A stretch of DNA of 7,845 bases from Acidobacteriaceae bacterium (GTDB lineage: Bacteria > Acidobacteriota > Terriglobia > Terriglobales > Acidobacteriaceae): assembly GCA_030040175.1 (NCBI GenBank), contig JASHUF010000332.1, positions 1 through 7,845 on the forward strand, in the 5' to 3' direction. The notes under the pieces are model-generated. The model ran no database searches. It was not told where the DNA came from and saw nothing but the letters and a program-made list of their open reading frames with translations. The translations under genes and the position numbers were made by a program. Of the stretch, positions 1 through 5,822 are shown piece by piece. How positions within the stretch are numbered: the first letter of the stretch is position 1; the number at the start of each line of letters is the position of its first letter.

Positions 1-406
1 AATCCACCAGCACCACGCGCTGGCTCGAGGGCTTCTTGGCCATCATGGTGTCAATGAGCTGCCGCACCGAGGTGTAGACCTTGGCCACAAACGGCAGCCT
101 CTCGAGCGCCGACTCGAACAGATCGAAGGCCTCGCGGCCCACCACCAGCGACGTTACCCGGCCCACCACGTAGAGCACCACCAGCGTGAGCACGACGGCC
201 AGCACCGATTGCAGAAAGGGATTGCCGAAGCGGCCCATGGGAAAGACCGTCCGCAGCAGTTGCACAATCGGCAGCCCCGCCTTGGCCAGCGCGGTGAGCA
301 GAAAGCTGAAGATCAGGTAGGTAACGAAGAGCGGACCGATGGTGATGATTCCGGCAAGGATGTTGCGCTGAATGCTGCGGAGTGGCCGGGAGAATACGTG
401 TTTCAC
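1..406 (-). CDS. DUF502 family membrane protein (N-terminal part, runs off left edge)
   Basis: The visible 135 codons encode an integral inner-membrane protein of the DUF502 family, whose biochemical role is not established. The GTG start at 406 is chosen because AGGAG (413-417 on the plus strand, read in reverse) sits 6 bases upstream and no in-frame ATG precedes the conserved part. After a short basic N-terminus (MKHVFSRPLRSIQRN) a first hydrophobic segment covers about residues 17-41 and includes the family-like GPLFVTYLIF stretch. A second covers about 66-88. These are followed by LPFVAKVYTSVRQLIDTM (about 104-121), which matches the conserved post-membrane segment of DUF502 proteins. The rest, perhaps 60-100 residues, lies outside the window. 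The gene diverges from the 485-1021 gene with 78 bases between the starts, so the two may share a control region. The family call rests on recognition of the pattern, not on a search. Confidence 0.8.
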   Translation of the reverse strand, partial: MKHVFSRPLRSIQRNILAGIITIGPLFVTYLIFSFLLTALAKAGLPIVQLLRTVFPMGRFGNPFLQSVLAVVLTLVVLYVVGRVTSLVVGREAFDLFESALERLPFVAKVYTSVRQLIDTMMAKKPSSQRVVLVD

Positions 407-484
407 GCGCGGCTCCTATGGTAGAGAATACGCCTGCCCGGGTTCTCTCCCGCCTTCTGGCTAGAATGAATGGGGAGTGAGCCT

Positions 485-1021
485 ATGAGCGAGCCGGAGA
501 TTCTGTCTCGAGAAACTGTTCGGGAGCCAATTCGGGAGCCCGCCCCGCAAATCGCCGCCCCCAATCGTCCGGGGGAGCTGCCCCGAGCCCTGCGCGGGGC
601 GATGAACGGCCTGCGCATCGCGCTGCCTTGGGTCCAGAAGGTCCTTCCGCTGCTCGACGGCCAGCTCCTCGCTGCGGTCTCGAACCTGCTTGCGCCGCAC
701 ATCGCCGCCCCTCCGCCGGCGGATCTGAAGCGTCTCGAAAGCAGCCTTGCCGACCTCCGCGCGCGGCATGCCGAACTCTCAAGCCGGTTGGCGGAGCAGA
801 ACCAGGCGCTAAAGCACGCCGCCGACCGGCTCGAGAGCCAGCTTGACCAGGTGCAGTCGACAGTCGACCGTAACACGCTGGAACTGAAGGAGCTACGGGA
901 GGGCATGCAAACCATTGGCCGCAAAGCCAACCTTATTGCCATCGCAGCCCTTTGCCTGCTGGCCCTCTCCGTGGCCGCCAACCTCTTCCTGTTCCTACAC
1001 TTCCAGCGGATCCTCCATTAG
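485..1021 (+). CDS. Hypothetical coiled-coil protein with C-terminal membrane anchor
   Basis: This encodes 178 residues with no recognised domain. The ATG at 485 is preferred over the in-frame ATG at 470 because GGAG (474-477) lies 7 bases before 485, whereas the 470 start would place that ribosome-binding site inside the gene. Residues 1-35 are polar and Pro/Glu/Arg-rich, including a small VREPIREPA repeat. Residues 37-75 are mildly hydrophobic and probably helical. Residues 79-145 carry leucines and charged residues at heptad-like spacing, typical of a coiled coil. Residues 148-171 form one strong transmembrane helix (IAIAALCLLALSVAANLFLF core), leaving only about 7 residues after it. The likely topology is a cytoplasmic coiled coil tethered by a C-terminal anchor. 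It diverges from a membrane protein gene, which hints at an envelope role without proving one. The coding call is supported by the clear ribosome-binding site and coherent protein features. Confidence 0.72.
   Translation: MSEPEILSRETVREPIREPAPQIAAPNRPGELPRALRGAMNGLRIALPWVQKVLPLLDGQLLAAVSNLLAPHIAAPPPADLKRLESSLADLRARHAELSSRLAEQNQALKHAADRLESQLDQVQSTVDRNTLELKELREGMQTIGRKANLIAIAALCLLALSVAANLFLFLHFQRILH
519..540 (+). repeat. Two-copy 10-bp direct repeat with 12-bp period inside the coiled-coil gene
   Basis: TTCGGGAGCC occurs at 519-528 and again at 531-540, so the period is 12 bases and the reading frame is kept. It encodes the doubled REP of VREPIREPA near the N-terminus. It is short, but has the same 12-base period as the larger array in the tetR gene. 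Confidence 0.6.
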
Positions 1022-1152
1022 CCCTGCCGAAAATCCCCGGCGAAGCGATGCCGCACCGCCCGCCTGCCGCCCGATGGCCAATTTTCGATGCTTTCCCGCC
1101 CGGATCGTCGCCGCAATCCGTGTCTTTTGATCCAATGGATTCAGTTTTTTAT

Positions 1153-1190
1153 TTGACAAACATGACTTTACTAAGGTTTGCTTACTTTAG
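1153..1190 (+). promoter_or_regulatory. Candidate promoter -35 box with overlapping 20-bp dyad (operator candidate)
   Basis: TTGACA at 1153-1158 is a perfect match to a sigma-70 -35 box. No good -10 hexamer lies at 16-18 bases, so the promoter call is tentative. At 1171-1190 the sequence CTAAGGTTTGCTTACTTTAG pairs with its own reverse complement at 7 of 10 positions, like a binding site for a dimeric winged-helix or HTH regulator placed where RNA polymerase would sit. The neighbourhood can also be read as a direct repeat: ACTTTACTAAGGTTTG (1165-1180) resembles ACTTTAGCCAAGTTTG (1184-1199) at 12 of 16 positions. The nearest downstream gene is gvpL/F at 1380. Confidence 0.35.
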
Positions 1191-1234
1191 CCAAGTTTGT
1201 GATCGCAGCGCTTGCCAGTGGTATTTTTGGAGGG

Positions 1235-1271
1235 CTAGTATTCCGCCTAGTTTGATTCCGCTAGCTACCGC
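1235..1271 (+). repeat. Three CTAG-led short direct repeats in the GvpL/F leader
   Basis: CTAGTATTCCGC (1235-1246), CTAGTTTGATTCCGC (1247-1261) and CTAGCTACCGC (1261-1271) follow one another almost without spacing, each starting with CTAG and ending with CCGC. CTAG is usually a rare tetramer in bacterial DNA, so three in 30 bases is notable. They could be protein-binding sites or slippage products; no function can be read from the sequence. Confidence 0.4.
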
Positions 1272-1379
1272 AACCCCGGCTTAAGACCAATCTATGCGTG
1301 CAGTCGTTCCCAGCTTCCCTGAGCTTCACCAACCAGCGGCGCTTGCCGGCAGAAGCGCGCGCGAACGGAGTGTCTCGTT

Positions 1380-2180
1380 ATGGCATGGTATGCCTACTGC
1401 ATTGGAGAAAAGCAAGCATTTCCTGAATTAGCACGCCATCGCAAGCCCGTCCCGATGGAGTCAGTTTTAGGCGTAAGTGGAAATCAAGTATTCTTATATC
1501 CAGCCAGCGACCTCGCCGTCATCGTCAGCGAGCACAATCCCCAGGAAGCTCTCAATCAGAAATCGGGCGTGGATCATGCACGCGTCATCGCCGACTGTTT
1601 CCAGCACTCCACGGTTCTTCCCTTCCGTTTCGGCACCATCTTTAATGACGACGAGGCCCTGCGCAAATCCGTCCGCTCCAACCAGCGCCAGTTCCTGGGC
1701 AACATCGACAAGCTGCGCGGCAAAACGGAAATGCACCTGAAGATCTTCGTCGACGACTGCTGCGCCAAAGAGATCGACCGGCACTTCGCCCCGGCCGAGA
1801 GCGTGGGCCGCGAATACCTGAGCAACCTGCGCGAAAACGCAGCGCGCACGCGCGAACGCCAGACCCGCGCCCGCGCCGTCAGCTTCCAGATGCACCGTCT
1901 CTTCGTGCCGCTTGATGAGGAAGTGAGCTGCCGGCTCACGGAAAGCGGCAAGATGGTGCTCGATATCGCTCATCTCATCGACCGCAAATGCGTGGAGCGC
2001 TACCAGAACAAGTTTTCCTCCACCAGCGCCATGATGAAGGAGTGCCAGATGCAGCTCTCCGGCCCCTGGCCGCCGTACCACTTTGTTCACCGGCTTACGC
2101 GGGGCGCGCACGCGCCGGCAGCCGCTGCCGCCGCGGAGAAGGCCCCTGTCGCCCCGGCCTTGCAGCCCGCCATGGCTTGA
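1380..2180 (+). CDS. GvpL/GvpF family gas-vesicle-type protein (orphan)
   Basis: The 266-residue product belongs to the GvpL/GvpF family. In gas-vesicle clusters these are accessory proteins that bind GvpA and assist vesicle assembly. Evidence is the N-terminal AWYAYCIG strand, the SVLPF-like HSTVLPFRFGTIF (about residues 75-87), the central charged helical part with LRENAARTRERQTRARAV (about 150-167), and the family-typical C-terminal LSGPWPPYHFV (about 227-237). Residues 243-266 form an Ala/Pro-rich tail. The ATG at 1380 has GGAG at 1367-1370, 9 bases upstream. No gvpA, gvpN or other vesicle gene is visible, so a role in floating vesicles is not supported here and the true function of such lone copies is unknown. 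The first 120 or so bases are AT-richer than the rest of the gene, continuing the composition of the leader. A strong terminator follows. Confidence 0.85.
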   Translation: MAWYAYCIGEKQAFPELARHRKPVPMESVLGVSGNQVFLYPASDLAVIVSEHNPQEALNQKSGVDHARVIADCFQHSTVLPFRFGTIFNDDEALRKSVRSNQRQFLGNIDKLRGKTEMHLKIFVDDCCAKEIDRHFAPAESVGREYLSNLRENAARTRERQTRARAVSFQMHRLFVPLDEEVSCRLTESGKMVLDIAHLIDRKCVERYQNKFSSTSAMMKECQMQLSGPWPPYHFVHRLTRGAHAPAAAAAAEKAPVAPALQPAMA

Positions 2181-2233
2181 CTCATTTGCTCCCGGGCGTA
2201 ATTCGGCCCTTGGCTCTTTCGACGCGTTGCAAC

Positions 2234-2265
2234 AAAAAGCTCCCGCCCCCAAGCGGGAGCTTTTT
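2234..2265. terminator. Bidirectional intrinsic terminator between convergent genes
   Basis: AAAAAGCTCCCGC (2234-2246), a 6-base loop CCCCAA, and GCGGGAGCTTTTT (2253-2265) form a perfect 13-bp stem. It is GC-rich at the core, ends in a T-run on the plus strand, and has the complementary A-run that serves the minus strand. It lies 53 bases after the GvpL/F stop and 33 bases beyond the SRPBCC stop on the opposite strand, so it can end both transcripts. Confidence 0.9.
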
Positions 2266-2298
2266 GCTGCGCGGACCTGGCGGCGCTGCCGCTCGCGT

Positions 2299-2865
2299 TC
2301 ATCCCGCCTGCGCCAGGTATTTCTTGAGCGGCTCCCAGTAATTCGCGTGCCAGCCAGCCGCCAGATGGTCCGCCTTTCCCGGGGGAAAACCGGCGTGGTC
2401 GAACAGCAGCGCGGTCGACCCGCCTTGTTCCGCCAGTTCGAAGTGCGCGATGGAGTAAATGCCGGCATCCCAGCTTCCTACGCGCCAGGCCTGCACGATG
2501 CGGCGATTCTCGACCAGCTCGATCTGCCGCCCGGCGATGTAGCCGCCAAAGAGGGTGAAGGCCCCGCCCGGCTCCCGGCTTATTTCTGCTGCGGGCGAGT
2601 TGATGTTGAGGCTGCTGGCGGCGGCACTGAACGCTTCCACTTTTTGAAAGCGCGCCGCGAGGGTAAGAGCGTCGTAGACTTGCCGGGATGTTGCCGCAAA
2701 GGCGACCTCCTGGTGGATTGCCTCCGCGGTGCGCGAGATGCCGTCAGCGGTATCGGCTGTGGCGCGCGCCGCGCCGAACGCCACCCCTCCGCAAAGCACG
2801 AGCGATTGTTGTAACCAGAGACGGCGCGTGGGATTGGGAATTCCTGCGAGGATTGAATCGATCAT
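2299..2865 (-). CDS. SRPBCC/AHSA1-domain protein with Tat-like signal peptide
   Basis: The 188-residue product has an N-terminal TRRLWLQQSLVL (residues 13-24) followed by a hydrophobic Ala/Gly stretch and ARATA-D, with a likely signal-peptidase cut after residue 37. The twin Arg at 14-15 makes this a Tat-type signal, so export of a folded domain is inferred. Residues about 50-187 match the START-like SRPBCC fold of the AHSA1 group (Activator of Hsp90 ATPase homologue 1-like), with GGAFTLFGGYIAGR, RRIVQAWR, LFDHAGFPPG and the C-terminal HLAAGWHANYWEPLKKYL. Such domains bind hydrophobic ligands; the ligand here is unknown. The ATG at 2865 is well supported by AAGGAGG 4 bases upstream. The gene diverges from the TetR regulator with 129 bases between, suggesting control by it. 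A cytoplasmic AHSA1 protein with a chance hydrophobic leader is a less likely alternative. Confidence 0.85.
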   Translation of the reverse strand: MIDSILAGIPNPTRRLWLQQSLVLCGGVAFGAARATADTADGISRTAEAIHQEVAFAATSRQVYDALTLAARFQKVEAFSAAASSLNINSPAAEISREPGGAFTLFGGYIAGRQIELVENRRIVQAWRVGSWDAGIYSIAHFELAEQGGSTALLFDHAGFPPGKADHLAAGWHANYWEPLKKYLAQAG

Positions 2866-2939
2866 GCTGCCTCCTTAAGAAGAGCGCGCGGGAACTTCGA
2901 CCGGAACTTGAATCTTCATGCATCAAAGCACTCCCGCAG

Positions 2940-2959
2940 AATATGATCAAGGACATATT
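2940..2959. promoter_or_regulatory. Candidate TetR operator between the SRPBCC and tetR genes
   Basis: AATATG (2940-2945), eight bases, then CATATT (2954-2959) form a perfect 6-bp inverted repeat, 20 bp in total, the usual size of a TetR-family site. It lies 35 bases before the tetR start and 74 bases before the SRPBCC start, so binding could repress both. A -10-like TATGAT (2942-2947) for tetR overlaps the left arm, which fits autorepression, but no clear -35 box sits at the right distance. Confidence 0.45.
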
Positions 2960-2994
2960 TTGCGCTCTGGAGCGAGGAGCACAAGGAGTCAAAA

Positions 2995-3684
2995 ATGCCC
3001 TATCCGGTGAGACATCGGGAAGAGGTGAAGAGGCGGATCGTCGAAAGCGCCCGGCGCCTGTTCAATCAACGTGGGTTTGAGAGCGTCTCCATCGCCGAGA
3101 TCATGAACGCTGCGGGCATGACGCACGGAGGGTTCTACTCCTACTTCGGCAGCAAGAGCGATCTCTACGCCGAGGTGATGAACTGCTTCTTCACCGATCC
3201 GGATTGGAAGAACTGCTGGGAGGGGGTGCACGTCGATTTGTCTTCGACCGAGGTGGGCGCGCAGGTGGTCAGGGCCTATCTTTCGCGGCAGCACTTCGAG
3301 GATCGAGAGAATTCCTGCCCCATGGTGGCGCTGCCCACCGACGTGGCCCGCAGCGGCGAGCCGGCGAGGCGTGCGTTTGAAACCGTCTTTCGCGCCATGG
3401 TGAGCGTGCTGGAGCGCAGCTTGCCGCAGGCCAAAACGAAGGCGCGGAGCAATTCACGGAACAGGACACGGGGCAATGCACGCGGCGATGCACGGAATGG
3501 GGCGCGGAATGAGACACGGAATCGGGCACGCGCCATTGCCGCACTCAGCATCGGGGGCATGGTGGTGGCGCGCGCTCTGGTTGATCGCGGGTTGGCGGAC
3601 GAGCTGCGCGGAGCGTGCCTGAGGGTGGCGCTGGAGTTGGGTGGGTGGGAGGCGCGGACGACCGCGCGAAGAGCCCGGGCCTAG
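2995..3684 (+). CDS. TetR/AcrR family transcriptional regulator with Arg-rich repeat insertion
   Basis: The 229-residue product is a one-component repressor-type regulator. Residues 9-62 are the TetR_N DNA-binding domain: RIVESARRLFNQRGFESVSI, then the helix-turn-helix AEIMNAAGMTHGGFYSYFGSK (about 34-54) with the typical FYSYFGSK recognition end. The C-terminal ligand-binding/dimerisation domain follows, with HFEDRENSCPMVALPTDVARSG (about 100-121) and AFETVFRAMVSVLERSL (about 127-143). It resumes at AIAALSIGGMVVARALVDRGLADELR (about 180-205). Between these parts lies a low-complexity stretch of R-x-x-[A/T] units (residues 151-178) from a 12-bp tandem array, where relatives as I remember them have only a short linker. 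AAGGAG (2983-2988) is 6 bases before the ATG. It diverges from the exported SRPBCC gene, its most likely target. The inducer is unknown. Fold and DNA binding are confident; whether the insertion leaves it active is not. Confidence 0.92.
   Translation: MPYPVRHREEVKRRIVESARRLFNQRGFESVSIAEIMNAAGMTHGGFYSYFGSKSDLYAEVMNCFFTDPDWKNCWEGVHVDLSSTEVGAQVVRAYLSRQHFEDRENSCPMVALPTDVARSGEPARRAFETVFRAMVSVLERSLPQAKTKARSNSRNRTRGNARGDARNGARNETRNRARAIAALSIGGMVVARALVDRGLADELRGACLRVALELGGWEARTTARRARA
3445..3528 (+). repeat. 12-bp in-frame tandem array within tetR (seven units)
   Basis: Seven consecutive 12-base units each begin with CGG or CGC and mostly end in ACA, GCA or GCG. In order they encode RSNS, RNRT, RGNA, RGDA, RNGA, RNET and RNRA, with a more diverged RAIA following (3529-3540). 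Typical units are CGGAACAGGACA (3457-3468) and CGGAATGAGACA (3505-3516). The period is a multiple of three, so unit number can change without breaking the frame. The units differ at several bases, which suggests the array is not very recent. Confidence 0.88.
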
Positions 3685-3706
3685 ATGTGGTCCGCCGGGC
3701 TTCTGC

Positions 3707-3743
3707 GGGTTCCCCGGTCTCAAAATCGAGACCGGGGGCACCC
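3707..3743. repeat. REP-like palindrome / hairpin between convergent tetR and INO1
   Basis: CCCCGGTCTC (3712-3721), loop AAAATC, and GAGACCGGGG (3728-3737) form a perfect 10-bp stem. Beyond it GGGT (3707-3710) can pair with ACCC (3740-3743) around a small bulge. There is no T-run, so it is a poor intrinsic terminator, although it sits at the right place between two convergent stops (3684 and 3769). Outer ends of the form GGGT...CCCC and GGGG...CACCC around a variable core resemble dispersed palindromes I recall from acidobacterial genomes. That identification is from memory and untested. Confidence 0.6.
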
Positions 3744-3768
3744 ACAGAGTATGGCGGATTGGCGTTGC

Positions 3769-5106
3769 TCAGTCGTAATAATCCAGCCCCAGGTGCGTGA
3801 TCAGATCGTGGCCCATGATGTGGCGCAGCGTGTTCTTGAGCTTCATCGATTGAATGAACAGATCGTGCTCGGGATAGAGGCCCTCGGCGGTCTGTGGGGA
3901 CTTCAAATAAAAGCTCAGCCACTCCTGGATGCCGAGCGAGCGCAGATCCGGCGTGCGTTTCGCCAGATCGAGAAACAGAACCAAATCGAGAGCGATGGGC
4001 GCAGCCAGGATGGAGTCGCGGCAGAGGAAGTTCACCTTCACCTGCATGGGGTAACCGAGCCAGCCGAAGATGTCGATGTTATCCCACGCCTCTTTCTCGT
4101 CGCCGCGCGGCGGGTAATAGTTGATGCGAATCTTGTGGTAGAGATTTTTGTAGAGATCGGGGTAGAGCTCGGGCTGAAAGATATATTCGAGCGAGCCGAG
4201 CTTCGATTCTTCCTTGGTCTTGAAGCTCTCCGGATCGTCCAGAACTTCGCCGTCGCGGTTGCCCAGGATGTTGGTCGAAAACCATCCCTGCACGCCCAGC
4301 ATGCGCGCCTTGAAGGCCGGCGCCAGCACCGTCTTCATGAAGGTCTGCCCGGTCTTGAAGTCCTTGCCACAGATGGGCGCCGCATTCTTCTTGGAGAGGC
4401 ACACCATGGCGGGAATGTCCACGGTGAGATTCGGCGCACCGTTGGCAAACGGCACTCCTTCTTTGAGCGCAGCGTAGGCGTAAATCTGCGAGGGCGCGAT
4501 GCCTGGATCGTTGGCGAGCAATCCCTTCTCGAAGTTCTCAACGCTCTGATGGACGGCCGAAGGCTCGAGGAAGATTTCCGTCGAGCCGGCCCAGATCATC
4601 ACCACGCGGTCGACCGTCTTCTTGAAGGCGCGAATGTCTTCGATCAACTGGTCAGCCAGCTCGCGCTTGCTCTTGCCCTTTTTCACGTAGGTGCCGTTGA
4701 GCCGCTTGACGTAAAACTGGTCGAAGACCGCGGGCAGGGGCTTGATGGCCTCGAGATGCGGTTTCAGCTTGGCGAGCGTTTCCTTGTCCAGCACGGCGGC
4801 ATGCGCCGCGGACTCATAGACGTTGTCTTCAAAGATGTCCCAGCCGGTAAAGACGATGTCGTCCAGCCGGGCCAGCGGCACAAAATCCCTGATCAGCGGC
4901 GACGTGTTGTCTGTCCGCTTGCCCAGCCGGATGGTGCCCATCTGCGTCAGCGAGCCGATGGGCTTGGCGAGCCCGCGCCGCACTGCTTCCACGCCTGCAA
5001 TCATGGTGGTAGCCACCGCGCCCAATCCGACGACCATCACGCCCAGCTTGCCCCTGGCGGGCGCAATCTTTTCTTCCACGGGGCCGCTTTTTTCTTCAAT
5101 AGCCAT
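3769..5106 (-). CDS. ino1: Inositol-3-phosphate synthase (myo-inositol-1-phosphate synthase)
   Basis: This cytoplasmic NAD-dependent enzyme (EC 5.5.1.4) converts D-glucose 6-phosphate to 1D-myo-inositol 3-phosphate, the first step toward inositol and inositol lipids or other inositol conjugates. At 445 residues it is of normal length. A charged N-terminal tail precedes VMVVGLGAVATT (about 23-34), the Rossmann dinucleotide motif. Other family signatures are FTGWDIFED (about 86-94), MIWAGSTEIF, NGAPNLTVDIP, CGKDFKTGQT, LGNRDG (about 281-286) and the highly conserved core NIDIFGWLGYPMQVKVNFLC with the following RDSILAAPIALDLV (about 343-376). The ATG at 5106 has GAGGAG about 6 bases upstream. 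The gene lies 67 bases after the DedA gene on the same strand with no obvious promoter between them, so co-transcription is likely. The long plus-strand open frame facing it is a shadow. Confidence 0.95.
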   Translation of the reverse strand: MAIEEKSGPVEEKIAPARGKLGVMVVGLGAVATTMIAGVEAVRRGLAKPIGSLTQMGTIRLGKRTDNTSPLIRDFVPLARLDDIVFTGWDIFEDNVYESAAHAAVLDKETLAKLKPHLEAIKPLPAVFDQFYVKRLNGTYVKKGKSKRELADQLIEDIRAFKKTVDRVVMIWAGSTEIFLEPSAVHQSVENFEKGLLANDPGIAPSQIYAYAALKEGVPFANGAPNLTVDIPAMVCLSKKNAAPICGKDFKTGQTFMKTVLAPAFKARMLGVQGWFSTNILGNRDGEVLDDPESFKTKEESKLGSLEYIFQPELYPDLYKNLYHKIRINYYPPRGDEKEAWDNIDIFGWLGYPMQVKVNFLCRDSILAAPIALDLVLFLDLAKRTPDLRSLGIQEWLSFYLKSPQTAEGLYPEHDLFIQSMKLKNTLRHIMGHDLITHLGLDYYD

Positions 5107-5173
5107 TGCTTCTCCTCTTACGCATTGGTTGAGTCTTGCTCAGTGTTTTCAGCAAATTCAAGTTTCGATCCGC

Positions 5174-5812
5174 TCAGGCCGCATCCAGGGCCCTTTTGCG
5201 ATTCAGATGTGACCACACAAACCATACCAGCGCCGCGAGCAGCGCCAGCTCAATACCCAGATGAAAGCGATGGAACCACGCTTCAAAGCGCGGGTCAGTG
5301 TTCCACTTCTGGCCCAGCTTCATGCCCGCCCAGGCCAGGCAGACATACCAGACGAAGGAACCCACGGAGGTGTAAATGTGAAAGCGCAGCCGCGGCATCC
5401 TGCCGATGCCGGCGGGAAAGGCGACGAAGGTTTGCACCACGGGCAGCATACGGCCCACGAGAATCGCAATCGATCCGTAGCGCTCGAAGAAATAGGTCAT
5501 GCGATCCAGATCGCGATGGCTCATCAGCACCCAGTTGCCGTAACGCTGCACCAGCGGCCGTCCGCCCCTGGCGCCGATCCAATAGGCAATCGCCGAGCCA
5601 ATGTTGCAGCCCACTGCTCCTGCCGCCGCCACCAGCAGCAGGTGGAAGCGTCCCAGGTAAACCAAGTACCCGGAGAACGGCATGATGAGTTCGGAGGGAA
5701 TGGGAATGCCGCACGAATTCATCACAATGAGCGCAACAATGCCTCCGTATCCGCCTGCGCCGATGACCTGCACAACAAGTTGAAAGACAAGCGCGACAAT
5801 CTTTTCATTCAT
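5174..5812 (-). CDS. DedA family (SNARE-associated/VTT domain) membrane protein
   Basis: The 212-residue inner-membrane protein belongs to the DedA family; some members recycle undecaprenyl phosphate by flipping it across the membrane and others support pH and membrane homeostasis. The family's reentrant-loop motif is present as GIPIPSELIMPFSGYL (residues 35-50, acidic residue E41). It is followed by AAAGAVGCNIGSAIAYWIGARGG (about 62-84), FFERYGSIAILVGRMLPVVQTFVAFPAG (about 108-135, conserved R121 and P124) and two further hydrophobic segments ending in a basic tail (NRKRALDAA). The ATG at 5812 is chosen over upstream in-frame codons reaching 5926 because family homology begins here and the extension is polar and Arg/Pro-rich. 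AGAAGG lies only 3 bases before the start. It precedes INO1 in the same direction, suggesting a joint lipid or envelope theme. Which lipid it moves cannot be told. Confidence 0.92.
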   Translation of the reverse strand: MNEKIVALVFQLVVQVIGAGGYGGIVALIVMNSCGIPIPSELIMPFSGYLVYLGRFHLLLVAAAGAVGCNIGSAIAYWIGARGGRPLVQRYGNWVLMSHRDLDRMTYFFERYGSIAILVGRMLPVVQTFVAFPAGIGRMPRLRFHIYTSVGSFVWYVCLAWAGMKLGQKWNTDPRFEAWFHRFHLGIELALLAALVWFVWSHLNRKRALDAA

Positions 5813-5822
5813 CCGCCTTCTC

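Larger units (their letters stand above)
1022..1379 (+). other. AT-rich non-coding region upstream of the GvpL/F gene
   Basis: No convincing gene lies in these 358 bases. About 1022-1120 is GC-rich like the neighbours. From about 1128 to 1280 the composition turns clearly AT-rich, with runs such as TTTTTTATTTGACAAA. This part holds a candidate -35 box, a 20-bp dyad and three CTAG-led repeats, listed separately. A small hairpin, GCGCTT (1339-1344) pairing with AAGCGC (1353-1358), lies just before the ribosome-binding site of the GvpL/F gene. If transcription begins near the TTGACA, the leader would be roughly 180-200 bases long. One open frame (952-1284) crosses the region but is a shadow without a ribosome-binding site. 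Confidence 0.6.

Noticed and set aside
403..981. Minus-strand open frame opposite the coiled-coil gene
   Set aside because: The plus-strand frame has a proper ribosome-binding site and a coherent coiled-coil plus membrane helix; the minus frame is Arg/Ser-rich and also overlaps the DUF502 start.
1128..1146. Hairpin TGATCCAATGGATTCA followed by T-run as a terminator for the 485-1021 gene
   Set aside because: The stem is only a few AT-rich pairs with an almost absent loop and lies over 100 bases past the stop; too weak to call.
1494..2468. Minus-strand open frame of 324 codons across the GvpL/F gene
   Set aside because: It runs antisense to a recognised protein and through a strong terminator and the SRPBCC coding region, with no ribosome-binding site or recognisable domain.
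2782..2811. Lipoprotein signal in the SRPBCC protein (LVLC around residue 25)
   Set aside because: The residue before Cys is Leu, not Gly/Ala/Ser, so the lipobox is not met; a twin-Arg signal with cleavage after ATA fits better.
2083..2814. Plus-strand open frame of 243 codons over the terminator and SRPBCC gene
   Set aside because: It crosses the 2234-2265 terminator and is antisense to the SRPBCC/AHSA1 gene, which has homology and an AAGGAGG site.
3445..3528. CRISPR array
   Set aside because: The repeats are 12 bases, directly adjacent, in frame within a gene and without spacers; this is a coding minisatellite.
3685..5685. Long plus-strand open frame (about 666 codons) opposite INO1 and DedA
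   Set aside because: It is the antisense shadow of two clearly identified minus-strand genes in GC-rich DNA; its translation shows no family features and ends in Arg/Pro/Ser-rich low complexity.
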